A DNA stretch of 64,000 nt from Pogonophryne albipinna (taxonomy: Eukaryota; Chordata; Actinopteri; Perciformes; Artedidraconidae). The stretch is taken from positions 34,189,420 to 34,253,419 of the forward strand of contig CM053243.1 of NCBI GenBank assembly GCA_028583405.1, in the 5' to 3' direction. Every line of letters begins with the position of its first letter. Positions within the stretch are counted from its first letter, which is position 1. Under the pieces are notes generated by a model, which had not been told where the DNA came from, did not search any database, and saw only the letters and a list, made by a program, of their open reading frames with translations. This document shows positions 1 through 9,441 of the stretch, piece after piece. The position numbers and the translations under genes were made by a program.

Positions 1-101
1 CATATTTATGCAGCTAGCATTAGCTTCTTTGGTAAAAGAGCTTGCAAGTCAAGAGACAGCACTGTGCACCTAAATGTAACTCTTGACATCATATAGATCG
101 A

Positions 102-385
102 GGATGGGCAACTTTGATGGTGGTGGGGGCCACATCATTGATGTACTGGCCACCAGGGGGCCGCAGATTCACTTGGAACACACACACACAAAAATTCCAT
201 GTGTTGTATGTAATTATTAACAAATATACTAAGTCTGACATCTTCATTGACATTTTACAATCAAAGGGAACATCCCCAAAAAATTGTAACATCCTCTAAT
301 AAGCTCACTAAACAAATATCAGTTCACAGAAATGTTATTTCATTTTTACAAGTGGCATGTTTGTATTGAACAGGTTATTAAATAT
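102..385. mobile_element. hAT element end fragment
   Basis: This stretch is an inverted copy of the right end of the hAT element at 54106-57140. Both share the GGATGGGCAAC terminus, the GGCCACCAGGGGGCCGC block and the segment ending near AACAGGTTATTA. The terminal CAGGGATGGGCAA is mutated here to GAGGATGGGCAA. No second terminus or target duplication is visible, so it is a fragment. Just downstream (about 417-500) is a stretch bounded by splice-like ATTTCAG and GGGTAAAAT, not recognised as coding. Confidence 0.7.
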
Positions 386-623
386 ATTATATAATATATA
401 TATTTTATTTTATTTCAGTCATTTGTGTGTATGCAGGTGTGGGACATTCCAAATGTTCAAAAAGTGAGCACTCCAAGAATCGACAACAGTTTGCCTGGGT
501 AAAATAAAACATTGTCAACATATTATGTTGTGCCACAAGAAGCAGAATGTTTGAACAGTACAGTAGTTTGAATATATTTTTTGTTTACCTTTATCCTCTC
601 AGGCACCCACAACCTCTGATCGG

Positions 624-1478
624 GTAAGATAAGATAAGATAAGACGAACCTTTATTAATCCCCGAGAGGAAATTCAGTTGTACAAAGCAGCAACAGGGTA
701 AGCGTGAAAAAACAGGACAGCAAAGATTCACACAGATTAATAAAATCAAAAATAAATAAAATCAAGAAAAAAAAATTAAAATAATAATAAAAGACTATGA
801 AATAGGAGATGAGTAAAAAATAAGAGTAAAATAACTGTCAGCATATGTACATATTTGGTCATCTAAGTTATAAAGTACAGAATAAGTTAAAGTGAAAAGT
901 GAAAATGGACATCTGTACACATAGTGACATATCTATCTACCTTTTTGGTCTACTACTAATAATATGTTAGCATGGGTTGTGGAAACAGTGTATATTTTTG
1001 TCCAGTGATTTAATTTAATTTATTTTTTATCATTAACCCCTTATTTTGCAGCCTGATGGCTACAGGCACAAAGGACTGTCCGAGGCGCTTGGTGCTGTGT
1101 CGTGGAGGGATGAGTCTGTGGCTGAACGTACTCCTCATCTTCACTATCTCTGCGTGGAGTGGGTGGGAGAGGTTCTCTAGGATGCTGTCGAGCTTCCTCC
1201 TCGTCCTCCCCTCTGCCACCTCCTCCAGATTGTCCTGTTGTACTCCCACTACAGAGCTAGCCTTCCTCACGAGCTTGTTCAGCCTGCCAGTGTCCCGAGT
1301 GTTTGTGTTTCCACCCCAGCACACCACGGCAAAGAAGAGCACACTGGCCACCACAGACTGGTAGAACATCTGCAGAAGCCTCGTGCACACGTTGAATTAC
1401 CTGAGCCTCCTCAGGAAGAACAGCTTACTCTGTCCCTTCCTGAAGAGAGCATCGGTGTTATCTGTCCAGTCCAGACTA
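624..1478 (-). mobile_element. L2-like LINE, 5'-truncated, 3' end
   Basis: A truncated non-LTR retrotransposon read on the minus strand. The low-coordinate end carries the 3' tail: reverse-complement TTAATAAAGGTTCGTC followed by tandem TCTTA units (624-644), typical of teleost L2-like LINEs. An AT-rich 3' UTR (about 645-1009) follows, then the reverse transcriptase C-terminus (1010-1478). The same 3' region recurs in plus orientation at 60936-61509. 5' truncation is normal for target-primed reverse transcription. Confidence 0.85.
1010..1478 (-). pseudogene. LINE reverse transcriptase C-terminus (broken)
   Basis: The open frame encodes 126 residues, and the homologous frame continues upstream past an in-frame TAA near 1397-1399, so it is a pseudogene. 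Recognisable parts are FYQSVVASVLFFAVVCWGG (thumb/connection region of L2-like reverse transcriptases) and the C-terminal HSTKRLGQSFVPVAIRL. The upstream part reads DALFRKGQSKLFFLRRLR before the stop. The catalytic core is absent because the copy is 5'-truncated. The 60963-61139 copy encodes nearly the same C-terminus. It would have acted in LINE mobilisation; it cannot now. Confidence 0.85.
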
Positions 1479-2020
1479 AGACTAATTAAAAATGTAATTA
1501 TACCATGTAGGTTTGAATTTGTGAACATGAAATCAATAAATACCTTTGTGTGCTAATGACACTGTCATTAGATCAACTGCACTTATTTCCTGGGTAAAAA
1601 TAGGATGGAGCACCAACCCCATTCCAGGAAGAGGTCCAGTCTGCCCCGGGTCAGAACAACTTCTATAGGTGAATGATGTTGACAGTTGCATCGTGACACA
1701 GTTGTTTGGTGTGTATTTATTTGTATATGTGTTTGTTTGTATAGCCTCCAATCACAGTGGGTAACTGACACCCACAACATCTTACATCTTAGTGAAGACG
1801 ATACAAAAAACACCCATAAATATTTTTCAAAGATCAGATATTATTTCTTGCATCCATTTCAAATGTTTACAAGGATTGTACAGGAGTATGACAAAAGTGC
1901 TGTTTAGAACCCAATGTATTAAAAAAAAACAGGAAGAGGATCGACATCCTTTTGTAAATATGACTGTCATGCATACATTATGTATTTGAAAGTAATTATT
2001 CAACTGCCTTCTCACTGCAG
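1479..2020. other. Unassigned spacer
   Basis: AT-rich sequence between the LINE and the HECT-like exons. Short open frames overlap on both strands but none has recognisable motifs, repeats or splice logic. I see nothing else here. Confidence 0.5.
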
Positions 2021-2458
2021 CAACTACACAAATGTTTATACACCTATCATTATTGATAGCCAGTCTGATCCAGAAGACAACATGGAGCAAACTGCAGAAG
2101 AAAGGTATTCATTGTTACTATTACCACTTAATTTTTCTATTCTATACTGTAAATCTTATTACTAGCTTCATCATTTAATATTACAATACATCAGTGTGTC
2201 TTTCCCAGCACAGCATACCTGACTGCGGAGGACATTGTTGCAGAACTCTCTGCAAAAATAACAAATACATCTTGCAGCAGGTTCAATATTAATAGAGCCA
2301 AATGTGTGGGATGGAGCAATCTGCGGCTTCAAACGTGCCTCATTCGACCCCTCTCATGAGATGTCAGTTAAGTTCACTGATGATGAGTGACAAACTGAGG
2401 ATGGAGTGGACACTGATGGTCCCAAGCGTGAGTTCCTGACTCTCCTTATGAATGCCTG
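2021..2458 (+). pseudogene. HECT/G2E3-like family gene fragment, two exons
   Basis: Two plausible exons. Exon a (2021-2104) follows CTCACTGCAG and ends at AAAG|GTATTC; it reads through ...SDPEDNMEQTAEE. Exon b begins at 2209 after TTTCCCAG and reads TAYLTAEDIVAELSAKI...SRFNINRAK. A frameshift follows, then WDGAICGFKRASFDPSHEMS and VKFTDDE, a stop, then EDGVDTDGPKREFLTLLM. The order WdGa-GFKR-vkFtDD-GPkREFl is that of the multicopy teleost G2E3-like/HECT-domain family; the assignment rests on this pattern only. One frameshift and at least one stop make it non-functional. The HECT catalytic cysteine region is not present. Confidence 0.55.
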
Positions 2459-2795
2459 AGAATGCGAAGAAAACATCATGTAATAGCGATGTGACTTTCC
2501 CAGCCGCTCACTGTCTCAAAATCTGATTCTAAATGTATAATCTTCTCTATAAAGATAGAACTAATACACAATTATGAATGTATAATATAAGCTGTTTTGT
2601 GTATTTAATCATGCATTGGTCTACAATTTAATGATGGCTTCTACATATTTCACATAAACAGACAATGAAAACATGTGTCCTTCATGCTGATAACTAGTGT
2701 ATGCATCTGCCAATTAGTGTTCTAAACAGAGTAGTGTGTTGAATCCTTATTTCTTGCATTTGAAACGGATACAATAACAACAAAAGTGAACTTAC

Positions 2796-2895
2796 TGTTG
2801 TGTTCAACTTCTGCCAAAAACTGTACATTTTTGCCACAGGAGCCACAGAACACTTGAACTGTCCCCAGATGTTGGCCACAGAAAGGACAAAACAT
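2796..2895 (-). CDS. Zinc-ribbon first exon (fragment)
   Basis: A minus-strand ATG at 2895 opens MFCPFCGQHLGTVQ followed by VFCGSCGKNVQFLAE. This gives two CxxC pairs spaced like a small zinc ribbon. The exon ends in ACAACA|GTAAGT, a strong splice donor. Such an exon commonly starts teleost G2E3-like proteins, which would fit the neighbouring HECT-like exons, but those lie downstream on the opposite strand. Either the locus was rearranged or these are pieces of two copies. No second exon was found on this strand. Confidence 0.4.
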
Positions 2896-3697
2896 GGCAG
2901 CCTGAAAAGACATACATTGATGTAGTAAATCCGTTTAATCAAGTCAATCAAAAACACATAGTCTAAATATAGGTTGGCTAAATAAATAGAAAGATACATC
3001 ATGTTTACCGTTGAATCTGTGTTTTGTCTCTCTCTCTCCTTGAATGTCTTCTCTATATTTGTTCTTGAGCATGTCTAATGCAAACTACTCTCCTGTCATT
3101 ACTTCGTCCCTCTTCACATTTTATCACTTCGCCACCGACCACAGTTACATATAGTATTACTAAAGCTCTGTATCGTTGCAACATGATCTATACACAAATA
3201 CATACATATAAACAAACTGCTAAGAATGTCTCTCTCTCTCTTCAAATGTTTCCGCGGTACTCACTATGGCCCGTGTTATTTACCTGCACTCGATTTGTCA
3301 TCTCTTTTAACAATGTTCTTCCCTCACTTTATCTTCTCTTCACGTGAAGCTCTCCTCTCCTCTGCCCGTGTAGTAGTTACTGTAGGCACGCTAATGCTAG
3401 CTGCGTAAATATGACGCTCTTTGTATAACAACAAAACAAAACGTACCTTCTTATATATCGACTTTGTCCACTTCAATAACATTTGTTTCCTCCGGCTTCA
3501 ATTTCCATCACTCTCGTTGTTCCGCGTTTGCACCTGCCGGCCACCGTATGTTTATGAAATGTAATACATATGTAAGGTTTTGAAAAAACTTTAAAATGCC
3601 TTTTGAAAATGCTTGAAAGGTGCTTAAATTGGACTTTGGAAAAGGTGTAGGAACTCTAAACTTATCAAAATAATATACACAATATACAAAATATTTC
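2896..3697. other. Unassigned spacer
   Basis: Contains short CT-rich tracts (about 3030-3045 and 3225-3240). Its position upstream of the zinc-ribbon exon means it could hold an old promoter, but no defined element is visible. No gene seen. Confidence 0.4.
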
Positions 3698-4126
3698 TTA
3701 ACCCATATATAGCCAAGCAGATGATGGTAGTTTTACCCGATTGACTCTATTTTCTGGTTGCAAAGCCTGTGTGATTCCAGAGCCCTTTTTAATCTTTCTG
3801 CGACATACCTTTGGGTCCCAACTGTATTTCTTTTTCAAAACACTGCTCACAGGTAAATAACTAATTATAAATATGCCCCACATTTTTCGGCAACAAGCGA
3901 CAAATGAAACATGATACATGAACAGCTTTGTACTCCCGCATGCAGCTACTTTGCCAAAATCAAATCTGTTTTCCCCCTCAAGAACTTTTAACACCTTGCA
4001 AATTGTCGAAGTGCATCTCATCGCATGACAAAAACTATTATTTCCAGTTTCCCTTGCTGTTCTCTGAGTGCAACAGTATATGCAGCCTTTAGAGCAAGTG
4101 ACTTCATGAAATTCACACTTATCCAT
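3698..4126 (-). CDS. Unrecognised cysteine-rich ORF
   Basis: An ATG-started open frame of 142 codons, the longest frame here not tied to a known repeat. The N-terminal half is cysteine-rich (CEFHEVTCSKGCIYCC), followed by a short hydrophobic patch (IFIISYLPVSSV) and a basic C-terminal part (CRRKIKKGSG). I see no domain, signal peptide or splice partner. It may be chance or part of an unknown repeat; a coding role is unproven. Confidence 0.15.
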   Translation of the reverse strand: MDKCEFHEVTCSKGCIYCCTQRTARETGNNSFCHAMRCTSTICKVLKVLEGENRFDFGKVAACGSTKLFMYHVSFVACCRKMWGIFIISYLPVSSVLKKKYSWDPKVCRRKIKKGSGITQALQPENRVNRVKLPSSAWLYMG

Positions 4127-4241
4127 TAAATCACATCTTCTGGCTTGGAGCTTACTCCACTCATCTCTTGGAGTTCAGCCATTTTAAACATTATATCCTT
4201 ATCTTAGTTAGTGGAGCCCACCAGGAAAAGCTGCCTGTTTT

Positions 4242-4879
4242 TAGGGTTGCCAGAGACTGACCATGATCAAAATCGATTATTCGGCAGTCCTGGCGAATAA
4301 TAATCGATTTCTCCCGCGGGAGAGAAAGAAAAAAAACTCAGCCAAAAGGAATTCCGTCGTTTTCTTGGTAATGGCCGGCTGTGCTGCGTCTTTCTCTGTA
4401 ACCTCTTTGGCGTGCTTCGCACTCAAATGCGAACGCATTGTTGAGGTTGAGCTGTGATAGACCAACGTCTTTTCGCAGAGCTTGCATTTAACTTCCTTTG
4501 GACTTGTAAGTTCGAAGTAGTTCCACGAGGAGGAACTCTTTTTACTTGCCGCTTTGTTCATCTTTAGTCGCACGTGTGAGGGAGAGGGGGGGTGGGGGCG
4601 GGGTCGGTGTGTAGCGTGCTGCAGCAGCAGTCTGCTCTGCACGCAGGCTTCCTCCAACTTTACAGTAAAACAAACTGGTGGTGTGACCAATGGCCATTTA
4701 CAATTATTAATACTATTACTATTATTAGCATTAGTCTATATTTTGGTTGAAACTAAGCCAGAAAACAAAACAAAAAACATAAATAATAATAAAAAAATAT
4801 ATAAATAAAATCGATTTTTAAAAATAATATTCGATTATGGAGACTGTAACGAATATTCGAATAATCACTGGCATCCCTA
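4242..4879 (-). mobile_element. hAT-type element with BED-finger exon
   Basis: Termini read TAGGGTTGCCAG and CTGGCATCCCTA, near-perfect inverted repeats. The flanks are exact 8-bp direct repeats CCTGTTTT (4234-4241 and 4880-4887), the hallmark of hAT transposition. At 638 bp it is non-autonomous: it keeps a BED zinc-finger coding segment on the minus strand but no transposase catalytic core. The subterminal parts are rich in ATCGATT-type motifs. Confidence 0.88.
4277..4561 (-). pseudogene. BED-type zinc finger remnant of hAT transposase
   Basis: From the ATG at 4561 the frame reads MNKAASKKSSSSWNYFELTS, then KEVKCKLCEKTLVYHSS and MRSHLSAKH. This matches the BED finger (aromatic W-x-x-F, CxxC, HxxxxH), the DNA-binding N-terminal domain of many hAT transposases and ZBED host proteins. 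The frame closes at 4277 near the element end with no DDE/RNase H-like core, so it is an N-terminal remnant. The longer frame to 4690 adds only low-complexity residues, so I prefer the ATG at 4561. Confidence 0.75.
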
Positions 4880-4887
4880 CCTGTTTT

Positions 4888-6781
4888 TAGGCCATGGAGT
4901 CAGATGGACATTCCTTATTCACAGATCTAGAACATCTTGGCTCCAAATAGTTTATTATATGTAATTGTATTTGTAATGCTCTACAAAATACTTATTTTCC
5001 AATGTGGGCCTTGTCCCTTCAGCTCTTATGAGTTGAGTAATAAGCTGTTCCAATATGGTGTGAGCATGTGTCCTCGCAGTGCTTGAAAGCCCAGAATTTG
5101 ACTGACAAAAAGGAGTACTAGGAGAGAGTTTCAATGCTGTGAAGTTACAAACTTTATATACTTTATAAATGACTGTCACAATTGTTTTACTTTAATAGAA
5201 AAAATGAAAATGCAGCAGCTCTTTAATCTTTATCCTGAGGGAACGTCAAATGGAAGATTCTGTGTTGTCATCCCAGATATTAAAATAATTGTCCTCTTGC
5301 CATTATGGGTGGTGCTGCAATTGCAGTGTGATGGAAGGACAGACATTAATATCTTCATAAAGACTTTAATACCATAAATCTAAATGTTACCTGTTAGCCA
5401 GCAGAGAGTTGTATCTTCAAAGGTATTTTTTAATCCCACATCGTGTCTATTGCCTGCCAAGAAAGATAAGATGTCTGCCTTTGGGCAAAAATAACATTTA
5501 AATCCAATGTTTCCACAAACTGGGCCAGCCTCTGCTGCTGCTTGCGTATACACTTTAATATATATAAGTAGAATGGCACAGTGTTCATGCTGTCTGTGAA
5601 AATGTAGACTTAGGATATTGGTATTGACTCACAAATGGAAAGAGAAAGTGGATATTTTCAGAGCCACGACACTATAGTTGAAACTATCATATTTGGACAT
5701 AAGTGTCTTTTTTTTTTAAGTTAAGATTGAATCATTCTGTAAATCCATTCTAAACGGATTTTTGTTGATGATCCCCGGAGGCTTTTAATGGCGCAGCATT
5801 AAGAAAGGAACATGGAGAAATTGGCACAGAATCACACAGTGTTTGTACAGAAGAGATTCTGAAGGCAGGAATGCCAGCATTACTGTAATTAGAGTGCCGC
5901 AGCACAGCAGGTATGTGTGCCTTTTTAAAACCACAGCTGCTCCTTCTGCTGGCCTGTACATGTGTCTTACATCACATATCCACTGTGTCTCATCTACTTG
6001 TGGGACATTTGGAACTGTTAACACACCATTAGTTTTTTTTTTAAATCTGAAAGGACTCTAACCACAATTAGTCTTTATTGTGTTATTTCAAAGAGGTTTA
6101 ATCAAAGAACAGATGGAAGTTTCAGCAATTAATATATTATGATATCACCTTACTTTAATCAGGTAATCTCATTAAGATCAAGGTCTACTTTGAAAGAAGG
6201 TACACAGTAGGAACAAGCACAGAGAGAAAACATGCTAAAAAAACAGGCACACAGACATCTATAAATAAGTCAGCTGAGTCTTGACGTCTAGTCTGGTGAA
6301 TGGTCGTTATAAAAGATAAGGCTTGTAATGTTCAGTGTTTTCTTATTGCCAACAAATCACTAAATACAGTATGGCCTATTCCTCTGTGCCGTAGACCTCC
6401 ATTTATTATGAACCCATAAATGAGCACTGGATGACATTTTTCTTCATTACGAGGAACTGTAGTTTATTTTGAGTCTATGCTACAGTGCCATCCTGTTGCT
6501 CTAAATGCAACACATGCAGTATGTATCCCTATACAATATGAGTAACATTTGTTAAAAGCTAAAGAGCCCAGCTGTTATTTACATCTTAAGTAGGCAAGAA
6601 TGGGTGTGGAGCTGTGCTGCACACAGAAAAGTCTATAAGTATTGAGAGAGGGACTAAAACTGTTTGTTTTAGACTCTTTAGTTCCTTTTGTTGACAAGAT
6701 ATTTTTGTTGAAATATCCCCAACCTACTTTAAATTTGTGAAGAACAACAATGTATTCTTTTTTTGTGACTTGTTGAGACCA
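4888..6781. other. Unassigned intergenic sequence
   Basis: About 1.9 kb with no recognised gene or element. Short frames on both strands lack motifs. A poly-T run lies near 5707-5718. I see nothing diagnostic. Confidence 0.5.
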
Positions 6782-7606
6782 GAGGCCTGTATTACGAATC
6801 CAGTTCAACAGACCCTGGATATATTTGAGTTATCTGCTTAACTAACCCAAAACAAACGCAATCTTGCTAAGCGGTCCTACGACGCTGGTTATCAACTCAG
6901 TAACTCAAGCCAGGGTTTCTCGGTCCGGCTGAGTGCGCGTTCGCATGAAAGGGGCGGGGTTAGCAACATTTGACCAATCACAAACATGGACAAGCGTACT
7001 GACAGCGCAGCGTCATACTTCCTGAATGAAAAGTCAACTATAATATTAGACATATGAAGAAGTTAAACTTTAAACATCCATGACTTAAACACTTTATCCA
7101 GGATAAAAGCCACATAGCTGCACCTGCAAGGTGAATACAGCTGGTAAAAGAAAAAGTGTTTGAATGCGTACATTAACAGGTTTATGATATCACTGCCCCG
7201 TCTAAGACGCGAGTGGATCTGACTTTAATTACATTTGACTCGCCAGATATGGTTCAAGAAGCTGACTCAGATAAGGAAATATATGATACATTATGATGTG
7301 ATATGAATGATAATGGGACACATCGACGTCTGCACTCACAGTGCCGTAATGTTACTTTGATCCGGTTACTTATGTTGTGGCAGATATTTAAGTAAGCTTT
7401 CTTAACGCTAATGTTATATTAGCCAGATTGCTCTGAAGATGGGAGGTCATATTCTATTAATGTTCACGTTCACACAGTCAGTCAGCATAAATTACCATGG
7501 AGATCTACCCCGGTAAGAAGAGAACCAGCGTCGTAGGACCGGAAATCCAGAGTTAACCCTGAAGTTACCTCGCTAAGCGAAAATCCGGCTTCGTAGTACA
7601 GGCCTC
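6782..7606. mobile_element. Inverted-repeat DNA element, GAGGCCTGTA family, copy 1
   Basis: Starts GAGGCCTGTATTACGAA and ends TTCGTAGTACAGGCCTC, so the ends are inverted repeats. Subterminal blocks with CCTACGACGCTGGTT-type sequence also occur inverted at both ends. A related copy lies in opposite orientation at 58998-60045, sharing the internal CCTCCCATCTTCAGAGCAAT block. No clear target duplication is visible, so I cannot assign a superfamily. No coding frame inside. Confidence 0.75.
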
Positions 7607-7945
7607 AGATTACTTTATGATACGATAAATGATCATAATATTTACCTTTCAATTACATTGAGCATTATATAGCAATAGGATCACTTTATAGTTGAGCACA
7701 GACATGATTGTCCACTTAACCTAGGATTTATTCTGAGAAAGCTTACAACATAGACTTAAACGCAAATAACATGTATTGCATTTGGTTTGATGTCACATTT
7801 TCACCTTTTGACAAAGCTAGTAACATCGAAAGTGCTTCTTTGATACTCGGATCAGATTTATTTTTTTCTTTGCATAATGTTGAATGTTTAAGATGGGTCC
7901 CACAGAAATGTGGATCCTAGTAGGTTAAAGCCAATTAATATATTA
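7607..7945. other. Unassigned spacer
   Basis: AT-rich 339 bp between two inverted-repeat elements. Nothing recognisable. Confidence 0.5.
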
Positions 7946-8617
7946 CAGTGGCGAACCGTCAGGGCCTTCATGGTATTCAGAGAATACCCTGGAACACTTA
8001 GATAAAACAAACAAAACATCGATTTAATTATATAAATAAAATTTAAATAAAATGAATAAATGAGAATCGTATCCGTGTTGTTGATCTGTAATATTACAGT
8101 GTTACGTTGATTTGTTTGTCCTTCTCGGACCATGCACTACGCATTTCAGTGGTTTTGTGTTAGAAAAGAAAGCAACCAATCAGATCTTGTTCTGGGTCTC
8201 TGGGTAGAATATCCTTCAACCAAGGTATTCTACATCCTTGATAGAATGCCCTGGCTGTTGCACTGAATGAGAGTACGTTTGGACTGACAGTTTGATCAAC
8301 CAATCATATATTGATTTGTAGCCAATGGGCGTATTCTTTCAGTTTCCCTCGGTTCCAGGGTGTTCTAGAAGGCCCGGTAGTTCACTGGCTCGAGACAGAA
8401 TCTAGAAGTTGAATGCGATGAAGCAATTCATATGCCGTTTTATTGTTTTTAACGTTGAAATGGCAAGTGCAACAGGTGAAGATGATGTTGTTGCGGAATT
8501 GTTGTGAGTACCCTTTTCAAGACGACAATTCAGTGAAAAGACGGACATTATAACGGCAGGGGGGCGGGGGGGGATATCTACAGAAGGTCCAGTTGTGATA
8601 GACACGGTTCGCCACTG
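7946..8617. mobile_element. Inverted-repeat DNA element, CAGTGGCGAACCGT family
   Basis: The left end CAGTGGCGAACCGT and right end ACGGTTCGCCACTG are a perfect 14-bp inverted pair enclosing 672 bp. The interior is non-coding, with repeated TAGAATACCTTG-like motifs. The immediate flanks (TATATTA, ATACCAG) do not give a convincing target duplication, so the superfamily is open. Confidence 0.72.
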
Positions 8618-8950
8618 ATACCAGGTCTGCATGTTCGAGAGAGTCTGTTTCAGTGTCAGTGAGAATGTGCTTGGGCCCGTGTGGAATATATAAATGTGTG
8701 CACACTCCAGCTAGTCTCTTGTTCCACACTCCAGTCGGTGTTGTACTGGATGCACCTCTACCTGGTTTGCAAAGATACTGCCTGTGCTGCAGCACCTCTT
8801 TTCACCCTCTGTCTGAAACCAGAGCCCAGTCTGCTCTGATTGGTTAGCACGTGTGTTTTGGAGCGCTAGGCGATAGAAGCGCCAGACGTGTTACGTAGTG
8901 ATGTCTATGTCGCAGAGTTAACTAACGACTACAGCCGGGGTGTTTCATGC
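8618..8950. other. Unassigned spacer
   Basis: Between two mobile elements. It ends in GCAGGGGAG, whose last seven bases form the left target duplication of the next element. No gene seen. Confidence 0.5.
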
Positions 8951-8957
8951 AGGGGAG

Positions 8958-9420
8958 CAACCCTGTCTCCTAAAAATTACGTTCCCACAGAACTAAACTG
9001 CATTCTCAATTACGTTTAGCCAGAAACGTATTTTCTCCCACGTTACGTTTATTATGAACGTATCTCAAATACATTTATTTTCTACATATCTTCTAGAAAC
9101 ATATTTTCTCCCACGTTACGTTTCTTATGAACGTATCTTAAATACGTTTATTTTCTACATATCTTTACCATTTATTGTCTTGCTTATAATAATGATAATA
9201 GTCATTTATAAATATCATTTTAGAGCACACATTTGAAATCAGTAGGCGAGGCTGTAATTTCGCCAGCTGTTACTCTCATGAGCGAGGCAGAAGATAATAG
9301 TTTTAACATGCCAAAAAGCTGCTGTGTCGTTTATTGCACCTCAAACATTAAAACAAATCCAGAGTTACGTGTTTCTGTACTTCCTCTAAGAAGAAAGGAC
9401 AGTAACAGAAGATCTCTGTG
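8958..9420 (+). repeat. Left arm of palindromic element
   Basis: The 463-bp left arm, near-identical to the reverse complement of 12078-12540; I counted eight differences over roughly 200 bp aligned by eye. It contains two 73-bp tandem units and the THAP start. Confidence 0.85.
9023..9168 (+). repeat. Two 73-bp tandem units
   Basis: Units 9023-9095 and 9096-9168 share TATTTTCTCCCACGTTACGT and TTTATTTTCTACATATCTT. The inverted arm at 12078-12540 has the same duplication, so it predates duplication of the arm. Confidence 0.8.
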
Positions 9421-9421
9421 A
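9308..9421 (+). pseudogene. THAP-finger N-terminus (left arm)
   Basis: From the ATG at 9308 the frame reads MPKSCCVVYCTSNIKTNPEL, then VSVLPLRRKDSNRRSL and a stop at the arm boundary. M-P-x-S-C-C-V-x-x-C and the later P...R...RR pattern match the first half of THAP fingers (C2CH zinc-dependent DNA-binding domains of P-type transposases and THAP proteins). The second half (C-x2-H) is missing. Frames starting further upstream, from 9233, are possible but add no known motif. Confidence 0.6.
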
Positions 9422-9441
9422 CGCCAGATGTGGTGTTCGTA

